Shown here piece after piece: positions 26,382 to 35,678 of a DNA stretch of 64,000 nucleotides (its first letter is position 1; the number at the start of each line of letters is the position of its first letter). A program made the position numbers and the translations under genes. The stretch covers positions 371,704-435,703 of the forward strand of contig NZ_FUYY01000003.1 of the NCBI RefSeq assembly GCF_900168045.1. The letters run 5' to 3'. The notes under the pieces are model-generated. The model was given only the letters and a program-made list of their open reading frames with translations. It was not told where the DNA came from and ran no database searches. Source of the stretch: Salegentibacter holothuriorum. Lineage in GTDB: Bacteria; Bacteroidota; Bacteroidia; Flavobacteriales; Flavobacteriaceae.

Positions 26382-28026
26382 TAGTGACATATTCTCAATA
26401 AAATCCAGGTTAAGGCGAGTTAAAAGAGATACAAATCGATGGTCTATATTTACATTGGCCATCGTTCTTTTTATAACCCTACCGGTAATTGCAATTGCAG
26501 TAAAACTACTGGAAGGGCCGGGAGAAACCTGGTGGCATCTTGTAGATAATTTACTGCTGGATTATATTGGAAATTCTTTTTTTTTAATTGTTGCCTGCAG
26601 CTTATTAGTGCTTATTACAGGGGTTGGCACAGCCTGGTTAGTCGCTCGGTTTGAATTTCCTTTTAGAAAACAATTGGAGTGGTTGCTTATACTGCCGCTG
26701 GCAATTCCATCTTATATAGTAGCCTATGCTTATGCCGGGGTTTTTGATTATGGTGGAAGCCTCAACCTTATTTTTAGGTTTTTAGATCTTGAATTTATTC
26801 GAATAGATATTATGAATAAATTCGGTCTGGCCTATGTACTTAGTATTTCACTTTTTCCTTATGTATATGTAAGTTCCCGTGCATTTTTTTTAAACCAGGC
26901 GGGTAATTTGCTGGAAGCTTCAACAATGCTTGGTGTAGGGGAGTTTAAATCCTTTTTTAAGCTCATGTTACCCCTGGCAAGACCGGCAATTATTGCGGGA
27001 CTCATTTTAGTACTTATGGAGGTGTTGAATGATTATGGAGCAGCACAGTATTTTGGGGTAAATACGTTTACTACCGGAATCTTTAGAGCCTGGTTTTCTT
27101 TAGAAGAGCCGGAAACTGCGGTTTACCTTTCTGCATTGCTTATTTTTATCGTTTTTGCCCTAATTTTGATTGAAAAATGGCAGCGAAAAAGTATTCAGGT
27201 TACCGGAAATAAGGCTTCCAGGCACATACATAGAAAAACAGGCACTAAACTGATGCAGAACTTAAAGTTTATACTGGTTTTGATTCCTGTAATTTTAGGT
27301 TTTTTTATTCCGGTAGCTCAATTAACCTACTGGGCATTTTTAACTGCTGAAAAAGTATTTGATCTTGATTTTATTCTGCTATCACTACAAAGTTTTGGGA
27401 TAGCTTTAATCACATCTTTAGTTACTGTACTTTTTGCGACCTTGCTTATTTATTTCGCAAAATGGAGCAATACTAGCGGGATTAAAAGTTTATCCAAATT
27501 TGGAGTATTGGGCTATGCAATTCCCGGTGCGGTTGTCGCTATTGGTGTTATGATTCCAACCCTTGCTTTTGATAAGTGGTTTATAGGGGTTATGGATTCG
27601 GTTTTTGAAGTTAAAACCGGATTTTTATTCAATGGTACCCTGGTGGCACTAGTCTATGCTTATAGTGTAAGGTTTATGGCTGTAGCTCATAATCCAATAG
27701 AATCTACCGCTTTAAAAGTAAGTAATAGTATACCAGATTCGTCTAAGATGCTAGGTGTTGGGAACTTTAAAACTTTTTTTAAAATAGAGTTTCCACTTAT
27801 TAAAACCGGAATTTTGAGTGCGATGATATTGGTTTTTATTGATGTGTTGAAAGAATTACCGCTAACTTTAATTTTAAAACCTTTTCATATTAACACCCTT
27901 GCAGTGAAGGCTTTTGAATACGCAAGTGACGAAATGGTTATGGAGGCCGCAATTCCTTCATTATTTATTATCTTCACAGCAACAATTCCCGTGATATTTT
28001 TAAATAAATTATTGATAAAAGACTAG
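26362..28026 (+). CDS. Ferric iron ABC transporter permease (FbpB-like, two fused halves)
   Basis: A 554-residue inner-membrane permease with about twelve helices. Two binding-protein-dependent transport domains are fused; each has an EAA-type loop, LEASTMLGVGEFKSFFKLML near residue 190 and SKMLGVGNFKTFFKIEFPL near 465, which contact the ATPase. This is the FbpB arrangement of ferric transporters. The start is ATG 26362, 20 bases inside the end of the binding-protein gene; a TTG three bases before it could also serve. One base separates its stop from the ATPase gene. It moves Fe3+ into the cytoplasm. Confidence 0.92.
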   Translation: MKQAGNNSDIFSIKSRLRRVKRDTNRWSIFTLAIVLFITLPVIAIAVKLLEGPGETWWHLVDNLLLDYIGNSFFLIVACSLLVLITGVGTAWLVARFEFPFRKQLEWLLILPLAIPSYIVAYAYAGVFDYGGSLNLIFRFLDLEFIRIDIMNKFGLAYVLSISLFPYVYVSSRAFFLNQAGNLLEASTMLGVGEFKSFFKLMLPLARPAIIAGLILVLMEVLNDYGAAQYFGVNTFTTGIFRAWFSLEEPETAVYLSALLIFIVFALILIEKWQRKSIQVTGNKASRHIHRKTGTKLMQNLKFILVLIPVILGFFIPVAQLTYWAFLTAEKVFDLDFILLSLQSFGIALITSLVTVLFATLLIYFAKWSNTSGIKSLSKFGVLGYAIPGAVVAIGVMIPTLAFDKWFIGVMDSVFEVKTGFLFNGTLVALVYAYSVRFMAVAHNPIESTALKVSNSIPDSSKMLGVGNFKTFFKIEFPLIKTGILSAMILVFIDVLKELPLTLILKPFHINTLAVKAFEYASDEMVMEAAIPSLFIIFTATIPVIFLNKLLIKD

Positions 28027-28027
28027 T

Positions 28028-29014
28028 ATGCTAAGCGTAAATTCTATTTCCAAAAGCTTTGATAGAGGCAGAAATTTTGCCCTAAAAGAAGTTTCTTTTA
28101 ATTTAAAGAAGGGAAATGTTTGTGCTATTGTGGGAGAAAGCGGAAGTGGAAAAACAACGCTGGTTCGTCTTATTGCTGGTTTAGAGCGTCCAGATCATGG
28201 AAGTATTGTTTTAAATGATAAAGAACTTTCTTCAGTAAATAAACTTGTTCCACCAGAAAAGCGAAAAATAGGACTGGTATTTCAGGAGTATGCCTTATTT
28301 CCACATTTTGATCTATTAAAAAATGTAACCTACGGAATCTCTAAACTTAAAAATAAAAAAGAACGCGCCCTGGAGATGTTGGAATTGGTAGGGCTTACTG
28401 GCTTAGAAAAACGATATCCGCATCAACTTTCAGGAGGGCAGCAGCAACGTGTTGCTCTGGCAAGGGCATTAGCTCCAAATCCATCGCTATTAATTTTGGA
28501 TGAACCTTTTAGTAATCTGGATGCGATGCTAAGAATGCAGTTGCGCAGCCAGGTTTTTGAAATTATCAAGAAAACCGGTGTTACTGCTATTTTTGTAACC
28601 CATGATACGCAGGATGCACTTTCTGTGGCCGATGAAATTCTTATTCTTCAACATGGAAAAGTGATTCAAAAAGACCAGGCATCAAACCTATATATAAAGC
28701 CTAATTCGGTTTATGTTGCTTCGCTTTTTGGAAATACCATTCAGCTTAATAAGGAATTACAAACGGCATTTAATTGCCCGTTAAATCCTAATTGTAACCA
28801 CGCCATTCGCAACGAAAACCTTAGTATTAATGAGGAGTGTGAATATATAACTCACGCCAGGGTATTGAAGAAAACCTTTATGGGCAATGCTACTCAATTG
28901 TTATTAAAATTAGATAATGGGCATCAGGTTTCCGTGATTACGAAGGATACCAATGTTGCCGATAGGATAAAGATTGGTTTTAATTCTACCGATGTCCTTG
29001 AATTTGGGGGATAA
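28028..29014 (+). CDS. Ferric iron ABC transporter ATP-binding protein (FbpC-like)
   Basis: A 328-residue ATPase of the FbpC/PotA group: Walker A GESGSGKTT, Q-loop VFQEYALFPHF, signature LSGGQQQR, Walker B LLILDEPFSNLD, and the switch His in FVTHDTQDALSV. The C-terminal ~100 residues are a TOBE-type regulatory domain; it has a Cys/Asn-rich piece (FNCPLNPNCNHAI), which is unusual and might sense metal (inference). It couples ATP hydrolysis to the fused permease and completes a three-gene binding protein-permease-ATPase operon. Confidence 0.94.
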   Translation: MLSVNSISKSFDRGRNFALKEVSFNLKKGNVCAIVGESGSGKTTLVRLIAGLERPDHGSIVLNDKELSSVNKLVPPEKRKIGLVFQEYALFPHFDLLKNVTYGISKLKNKKERALEMLELVGLTGLEKRYPHQLSGGQQQRVALARALAPNPSLLILDEPFSNLDAMLRMQLRSQVFEIIKKTGVTAIFVTHDTQDALSVADEILILQHGKVIQKDQASNLYIKPNSVYVASLFGNTIQLNKELQTAFNCPLNPNCNHAIRNENLSINEECEYITHARVLKKTFMGNATQLLLKLDNGHQVSVITKDTNVADRIKIGFNSTDVLEFGG

Positions 29015-29040
29015 TGCTACCCGAAGTAATTTTCTGATAA

Positions 29041-30582
<1,542 letters not shown>

Positions 30583-30599
30583 TTTCATTGTTTAAAAGT

Positions 30600-30639
30600 A
30601 AAAAGGCCTCACGGATTTCAAAATCTCTGAGGCCTTTTT
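30600..30639. terminator. Bidirectional terminator between guaB and the OmpH gene
   Basis: AAAAAGGCCTCA (30600-30611) pairs with TGAGGCCTTTTT (30628-30639). A-run and T-run flank the stem, so it works on both strands for the convergent genes. Confidence 0.9.
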
Positions 30640-30668
30640 ATTTCAGTCATTTAGTAATTCTATAAAAA

Positions 30669-31193
30669 CTATTCTTCTTCAGCAGGAGCAGGAATTTCTA
30701 TTCCCATTCTAGCCATCACTCTTTCGGTAATATCATATTCTTCTGCAGAAAAAGCAAGGCTGTTTCCACCGGCGTGTAGAATTTGAGTAAATTCTTCTTC
30801 TTTAATTACCTGGCGCATTGCGGCGTCAATTTTTTCATAAAGTGGACTGGTAAGTTCATTTTTTCGCATTTGCATCATTAGCTGTGCTCTTTGTCTAAAT
30901 TGCTTGATTTGGTTCTCAAGTTCAATAATTTTAGACTCACTTTCCTGCCGAGCTTCTGCAGCAAGGCTTTCGGCATTGGCCTGATACGTTTTTACCAGGG
31001 TGTCATATTGCTTAATATTAACCTGGAAATCTTGTTGTAATTGCTTGTCATAGGCATCTAATCCTTTATTCACCTCTTCCATTTCTGGCATTTGTGCAAG
31101 AATGTAATCGGTGTCTATGGTTCCTACTTTGGTTTGTGCACTTGAAAAAATACTGAAAGTTAAAAATGCAATTATTAAACTGCTTCGTATCAT
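30669..31193 (-). CDS. OmpH/Skp-family periplasmic chaperone
   Basis: A 174-residue secreted protein. Signal peptide MIRSSLIIAFLTFSIFSSAQ. The mature part is the OmpH/Skp pattern: short beta (KVGTIDTDYILAQMPEM) then long charged coiled-coil helices (~35-130) forming the trimeric tentacles that hold unfolded outer-membrane proteins. C-terminus is acidic (PAPAEEE). Supports assembly of barrels such as the TonB receptor and porin encoded in this window. The minus-strand -7 box CAAATATA (31211-31218) precedes the start. The neighbouring gene at 31255 is on the same strand but separated from it by this promoter. Confidence 0.9.
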   Translation of the reverse strand: MIRSSLIIAFLTFSIFSSAQTKVGTIDTDYILAQMPEMEEVNKGLDAYDKQLQQDFQVNIKQYDTLVKTYQANAESLAAEARQESESKIIELENQIKQFRQRAQLMMQMRKNELTSPLYEKIDAAMRQVIKEEEFTQILHAGGNSLAFSAEEYDITERVMARMGIEIPAPAEEE

Positions 31194-31254
31194 GATAAAA
31201 TTGTTTTTAGCAAATATAATAGCAGCTTTTAATTATTCATATTAAAATTTAAAA

Positions 31255-31710
31255 CTATTTCTTGTTTAAAACACTTTGGTTGTTTTCTACAAAAGACTTA
31301 AAATCTTTCATATATTGATAAGACTGTTTTCTAAAAGCTCCCGGCATAAAAATGCCCATTAATTTCATAAAACCACTAAACCTAAATTCATTGTGTGAAA
31401 TCCAAAGCGTATGGTCTTCTGGAGTTTCCTCAAAAAAGTTTCCCTGGATATTGTAGACACCTTTTGCCAAATAATTTGCATGAAATTGCGTGGGAAGATC
31501 ATTTTTGATAATTTTTTCTTCCATAACAATCTCTCGCTTTCCCATTTTATATTTTAGTATATTCTTTGAACCTTCTTCCCCTAATTTTCCACTAATAGGT
31601 TCTATAGAAATAAATCCGCGTTGCCAATGTTTCATATTATCGGGATTACTAAATTTCGCTATAACCTCTTGACGGGGCCTTATTATTTTAATTTCGGTGG
31701 TATATTTCAT
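31255..31710 (-). CDS. SRPBCC (START-like) family protein
   Basis: A 151-residue cytoplasmic protein starting KYTTEIKIIRPRQEVIAKF. The frame extends 12 codons further upstream (to 31746), but the domain begins at this Met. The SRPBCC helix-grip fold pattern is visible (NPDNMKHWQRGFISIEPI, then strands to SHNEFRFSGFMKLMGIFMPGAFRKQSYQYMKDFKSFVE). Such proteins bind hydrophobic ligands; the ligand is unknown. It is 61 bases upstream of the OmpH gene on the same strand, with a -7 box between them. Confidence 0.82.
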   Translation of the reverse strand: MKYTTEIKIIRPRQEVIAKFSNPDNMKHWQRGFISIEPISGKLGEEGSKNILKYKMGKREIVMEEKIIKNDLPTQFHANYLAKGVYNIQGNFFEETPEDHTLWISHNEFRFSGFMKLMGIFMPGAFRKQSYQYMKDFKSFVENNQSVLNKK

Positions 31711-31828
31711 ATCAAGGGAATTTTTCAGAATTAAAATAAATAACATTAAGACTTCCTTTAAAGATACTTAAGATAAACTAATTCTGAACTTATAATTTTC
31801 ACCTACTTGTAATCGTTTAAACATAAGC

Positions 31829-31858
31829 TTGTAGAACCTAAATGAATTCTTATTTTTG
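31829..31858 (+). promoter_or_regulatory. Promoter of the PPIase lipoprotein-surA-moxR operon
   Basis: TTG (31829-31831), a 19-base spacer and TATTTTTG (31851-31858) form a consensus Bacteroidota promoter, 66 bases before the ATG at 31925. Confidence 0.7.
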
Positions 31859-31924
31859 CCTACCGGCAATTTACAGGCATTGAGACATTTGAAAATGGTA
31901 TGTATATTGCTAGTTCAATAATTG

Positions 31925-32791
31925 ATGATTTTGAAGATATCACCTGTTTATACATTTTTTTTACTGGCCTGTTTTACCTTAATGGGGTGTTCTTATCTTG
32001 ATAAGAATGAAGACCGCGAGGTTATAGTAAGGGTTAATGATGCTTATTTGTATGAAGAGGATATTAATGCTTTAATTAATGAGAATACTTCCCCGGAAGA
32101 TAGTGCGATTATCGTTTCTAATTATATAAACCGTTGGGCTACCCAGCAATTACTTATAGATAGAGCGCAATTAAACCTTCCAGAGAGTCAACTAAGAGAA
32201 TTTAAGGATCTTATAGAAAATTATAAAAATGAGCTTTATACCAGTGCTTACAAAGATGCGGTAGTAAGCAGGGAATTGGATAGTACACTGCCCATCGAGA
32301 AAAAAGAAGCTTATTTTGAAGAAAACAAAGGTAATTTTAAGCTTGCGGAGGATCTGTTAAAACTAAGATATGTAAGCCTGGCTGAAAATAATACCAATAT
32401 AGATGAGATAAAGTCTTATTTAACCAGCTTTCAAGAGGAGGATAAAGAAGCGCTTGAAAAGATCTCCCTTCAATTTAAAAATTATTCTTTAAACGATTCG
32501 GTTTGGGTGAAACTGAAAACGGTTTATAATAAAATTCCTGCGCTAAGCATAGACCATAGGGATAAACTCTTAAACAAATCTAATTTTATTCAGGTAGAAG
32601 ATTCATTAGATGTATATTTGATCTATATAAGAGATGTTTTGGAGCGTGGGGAGGATGCCCCATTTGAATACGCCGAACCAACCATAGAAAAGATTTTGCT
32701 TAACAAGCGAAAATTAAACTTGATAAAAGAACTTGAAAAAGATATTACAAAAGATGCAATTAAAAATGAAGAATTTGAAATCTATAATTAA
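31925..32791 (+). CDS. SurA-like peptidyl-prolyl isomerase-related lipoprotein
   Basis: A 288-residue lipoprotein (TFFLLACFTLMGCSYLDK) starting at ATG 31925; a TTG precedes it. It has the SurA N-terminal chaperone pattern (VNDAYLYEEDINALI, SNYINRWATQQLLIDRAQLNLPES) but the parvulin region (LKLRYVSLAENNTNIDEI...) is degenerate, so isomerase activity is doubtful. It probably helps fold exported proteins in the periplasm. Its end overlaps the start of the true surA-like gene by 26 bases; they form an operon with moxR. Confidence 0.82.
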   Translation: MILKISPVYTFFLLACFTLMGCSYLDKNEDREVIVRVNDAYLYEEDINALINENTSPEDSAIIVSNYINRWATQQLLIDRAQLNLPESQLREFKDLIENYKNELYTSAYKDAVVSRELDSTLPIEKKEAYFEENKGNFKLAEDLLKLRYVSLAENNTNIDEIKSYLTSFQEEDKEALEKISLQFKNYSLNDSVWVKLKTVYNKIPALSIDHRDKLLNKSNFIQVEDSLDVYLIYIRDVLERGEDAPFEYAEPTIEKILLNKRKLNLIKELEKDITKDAIKNEEFEIYN

Positions 32792-34211
32792 AACCACCGG
32801 CTTTCTTTTAGCCATTTTACTTGGGTTTAACGGTTACTCTCAAGATGTGATTGTGACCGATAGTACTGCTATCCAGCCTGAAGATGAGATTGTAAAAAAT
32901 ACAGTTGCTGAAGAAAATAACTCAGAGCGCAGAAAAGTAGATGGAATTGCGGCAGTAATTGGGGACTATATTATTCTTGACAGTGATGTAGATATGATGT
33001 ATAAAGATATGCAAAGCCAGGGAATGTCTACCGCTGATGTGACCGATTGCCAACTTGCAGGTTCTTTAATGGAAAACAAACTTTATGCACATCACGCCAT
33101 CCAGGATAGTATTATTATTATGGATGCTGAAGTTAATAACTATATAGATCAACAGATTTCTGAAATGGTGCGCCAGGTAGGTTCAATGGAAAAAGTACTT
33201 GAGTTCTACAACAAAGAAAATGAAGCTGAATTTAGAACCGAGTTGTTCGACCTTAATAAAGAACGTCAATTAGCCAGCCGTATGCAACAAAGAATTATTG
33301 AAACGGTAGAAATTACTCCTGAAGAGGTAAGAGCTTATTATGAAGGTATTCCAGAAGACGAACGTCCTGTTTTTGGGGAAGAAATAGAGTTTTCTCAAAT
33401 TATTATAGAACCGGAAATTCCGGAAAGTGAAAAGCAAAAAGTAATAGATCGTCTAAATGATTTTAGAGCAGATGTTCTAGATAATGATGCCAGTTTTGCT
33501 ACTAAAGCAGTTTTGTACTCACAAGACCCTGGAAGTGCCCGGGATGGTGGTAGAATTTCACTTGCCAGAAAAGATAATTTTGTAAAGGAATTTAAAGATG
33601 TGGCTTTTAGCCTACAGCAAGGTGAAGTAAGTGAACCTTTTGAGACTGAATTTGGATATCATATTATCCAGGTAGATAGAATTAGAGGTCAAAATGTAGA
33701 TTTAAGACATATATTGCTTATTCCAGATGTAACGAATGCCTCTATTGAAGAAGCTAAAGCAAAAATAGATAGCATAAGAAAAAGAGTAGACGAAGGTGTT
33801 TTGGATTTTGCCGAAGCCGCTCGTGAATTTTCTGATGAAGATGAAACAAAAGCAGATGGAGGGAAGCTTATTAATCCAAGAACTGGCGATACTCGTTTTG
33901 AACTATCTAAGGTAGATCCCAAATTGTATGATGAAGTTGGAGATTTGCAAGAAGGCGAACTTTCTTTAAGGATGCGCGATCAGGACAGAACAGGCCGACC
34001 GTTTTTTAAACTTATAAAAGTAGATAAAAGAATTGCAGAACACGAAGCTAATTATGCAACAGATTTCTCTAAAATAAAAGAATTGGCACTACGTGATAAA
34101 CAGCTTGAAGCTATTGAAGAATGGCAAAAAGAAAAAATTGGAGATACTTACATTAAGGTGAACGGAAAATTTAAAGATTGTGAGTATAGTAGTAACTGGT
34201 TAAAAAAATAG
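32766..34211 (+). CDS. SurA-like periplasmic foldase with two parvulin domains
   Basis: A 481-residue secreted isomerase/chaperone. Start ATG 32766 gives the clean signal peptide KNLKSIIKTTGFLLAILLGFNGYSQ; an alternative ATG is at 32754. Residues ~45-180 are the SurA N-domain (DGIAAVIGDYIILDSDVDMMY). Two parvulin domains follow: ~195-310 (EFSQIIIEPEIPES... ARDGGRISLARKDNFVKEFKDVAFSLQQGEVSEPFETEFGYHIIQV) and ~315-415 (VDLRHILLIPDV... ADGGKLINPRTGDTRFELSKVDP). It guides outer-membrane proteins to the BAM complex. Overlaps the previous gene and precedes moxR by 10 bases. Confidence 0.93.
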   Translation: MKNLKSIIKTTGFLLAILLGFNGYSQDVIVTDSTAIQPEDEIVKNTVAEENNSERRKVDGIAAVIGDYIILDSDVDMMYKDMQSQGMSTADVTDCQLAGSLMENKLYAHHAIQDSIIIMDAEVNNYIDQQISEMVRQVGSMEKVLEFYNKENEAEFRTELFDLNKERQLASRMQQRIIETVEITPEEVRAYYEGIPEDERPVFGEEIEFSQIIIEPEIPESEKQKVIDRLNDFRADVLDNDASFATKAVLYSQDPGSARDGGRISLARKDNFVKEFKDVAFSLQQGEVSEPFETEFGYHIIQVDRIRGQNVDLRHILLIPDVTNASIEEAKAKIDSIRKRVDEGVLDFAEAAREFSDEDETKADGGKLINPRTGDTRFELSKVDPKLYDEVGDLQEGELSLRMRDQDRTGRPFFKLIKVDKRIAEHEANYATDFSKIKELALRDKQLEAIEEWQKEKIGDTYIKVNGKFKDCEYSSNWLKK

Positions 34212-34221
34212 TCTTTTATTA

Positions 34222-35187
34222 ATGTCAGATGTTGCTCTTGTAGAAAAACTGGTGATTAAACACCGGGATTTAAAAAAGGAAATTGCCAAAATTATAGTAG
34301 GGCAGGATGTGGTTGTAAACCAAATCCTGCTTTCGGTTTTTTCGGGAGGGCATTCTTTGCTTGTTGGTGTTCCCGGTTTGGCAAAAACTTTAATGGTAAA
34401 TACCATTTCCCAGGCTTTAGGCTTAGATTTTAAAAGAATTCAATTCACGCCAGATTTAATGCCCAGTGATATTCTTGGTGCCGAAATCCTGGACGAGAAT
34501 AGAACATTCAAATTTATTAAAGGCCCGGTTTTTTCTAATATAGTGCTGGCAGATGAAATTAACCGAACTCCTCCAAAAACACAGGCGGCTTTACTGGAAG
34601 CTATGCAGGAAAGATCTGTAACAGTCGCCGGGCATCATTACCGACTTGCAAATCCTTATTTTGTATTGGCTACTCAAAATCCAATAGAGCAGGAAGGAAC
34701 CTATCCATTGCCTGAAGCGCAATTAGACAGGTTTATGTTTTCTATTCTGCTGGAGTATCCAAGTTTTCAGGAAGAAGTAGACGTTGTAAAAAGTACTACT
34801 TCAGATAAAACTCAAAAGATTAATGCTTTGTTTTCTGCGGAAGAAATCGTGGGAATTCAGCAATTAATTCGTAGAATTCCTGTAGCAGATAATGTGGTAG
34901 AATATGCCGTAAAACTGGTAGGGAAAACCAGGCCAGGTTCTACTGAAGCACCGGAATTTGTGAAAAATTATCTTGATTGGGGCGCAGGGCCAAGGGCCTC
35001 TCAAAATCTTATTCTTGCCGCTAAATCTCACGCAGCGGTTAATGGAAAATTCTCGCCAGATATTGAAGACGTGCAAGCTGTGGCCATTGGAATTTTGCGC
35101 CATAGAATTATTAAAAATTATAAAGCTGAAGCCGAAGGAATTTCCGAAGAAAAAATAATTCGAGATTTACTCGATAATCGAGATTGA
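34222..35187 (+). CDS. MoxR-family AAA+ ATPase
   Basis: A 321-residue AAA+ ATPase: Walker A GVPGLAKTL, Walker B IVLADEINR, FKFIKGPVFSN, sensor ATQNPIEQEGTYPLPEAQLDRFMF, and the C-terminal lid (VKNYLDWGAGPRASQNLILAAK). MoxR ATPases act as chaperones that insert cofactors or assemble complexes, often with VWA proteins; no such partner genes are adjacent. Its last codons and stop (LLDNRD then TGA) lie inside the head of a dispersed repeat, so the C-terminal tail may have been replaced by the repeat. Third gene of the surA operon. Confidence 0.93.
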   Translation: MSDVALVEKLVIKHRDLKKEIAKIIVGQDVVVNQILLSVFSGGHSLLVGVPGLAKTLMVNTISQALGLDFKRIQFTPDLMPSDILGAEILDENRTFKFIKGPVFSNIVLADEINRTPPKTQAALLEAMQERSVTVAGHHYRLANPYFVLATQNPIEQEGTYPLPEAQLDRFMFSILLEYPSFQEEVDVVKSTTSDKTQKINALFSAEEIVGIQQLIRRIPVADNVVEYAVKLVGKTRPGSTEAPEFVKNYLDWGAGPRASQNLILAAKSHAAVNGKFSPDIEDVQAVAIGILRHRIIKNYKAEAEGISEEKIIRDLLDNRD

Positions 35188-35270
35188 ATGCTCCGAGGCT
35201 CACCTCGAAATCAAATTATATTTTTCAATATTAATGCTTCGTGAGCTTGCTCCGAAGTAGTTTACTTTGA
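35166..35270 (+). repeat. ~100-nt dispersed repeat, copy a
   Basis: TTTACTCGATAATCGAG head, a GCTCCGAGGCTCACCTCG hairpin-like module, then AATGCTTCGTGAGCTTGC and the tail AGTAGTTTACTT. The first 22 bases overlap the end of the moxR gene and provide its stop codon. Confidence 0.75.
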
Positions 35271-35328
35271 CCTTCAGTTATCGGTTATCAATTGTTAATT
35301 TGACGTTTCTTAGGTGTAAGTTTTAAAG

Positions 35329-35362
35329 TGCCATCGCGAGTACGACCAACGTGGCGATCTCT
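35329..35362. repeat. Single REP-type hairpin (CATCGCGAG...GGCGATCTC)
   Basis: CCATCGCGAGTACGACCAAC followed by GTGGCGATCTC. The arms ATCGC and GCGAT pair. It resembles the widespread bacterial motif CATTGCGAG...GCAATCTC with both arms changed in a compensatory way (T to C and A to G), which supports a conserved stem. Confidence 0.55.
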
Positions 35363-35638
35363 TGTTCATAGTTTTTTATTTGTATTTAACAGTTTTGAAC
35401 CGAAAACTTATAACTGCCAACTGAATACATCTTATCAAGAATGGGTTTAAATTCTATTTTCTTCCAGACTTTAGATTAGAATTTTTCTAATCTTACAAGG
35501 TTAATTTATGAAATTCATAATTTTCAATCTCATTATTATGTTTAGTTGAATTTAAACTATCATTAATTATGAAATGTAAAATTATTTTCATTAAATTTTG
35601 ATAATCACTTCTTATTTTCAAAATCCACTCGAAATCCC

Positions 35639-35646
35639 TAAATTTG
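35639..35646 (+). promoter_or_regulatory. Promoter -7 element for acnA
   Basis: TAAATTTG matches TAnnTTTG, 32 bases before the ATG at 35679. No clear -33 box. Confidence 0.5.
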
Positions 35647-35678
35647 CTAGACTTTTTTAGAACTAAAAACATAATAAT

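Larger units (their letters stand above)
35188..35678. other. 491-base non-coding spacer between moxR and acnA
   Basis: No gene is visible. It holds most of repeat copy a (to 35270), a pair of degenerate inverted stretches (CAGTTATCGGTTATCAATT at ~35275-35293 and its relative near 35404-35427), a GCGAT/ATCGC hairpin between them (35329-35362), and an AT-rich part with the acnA -7 box at 35639. Confidence 0.7.
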
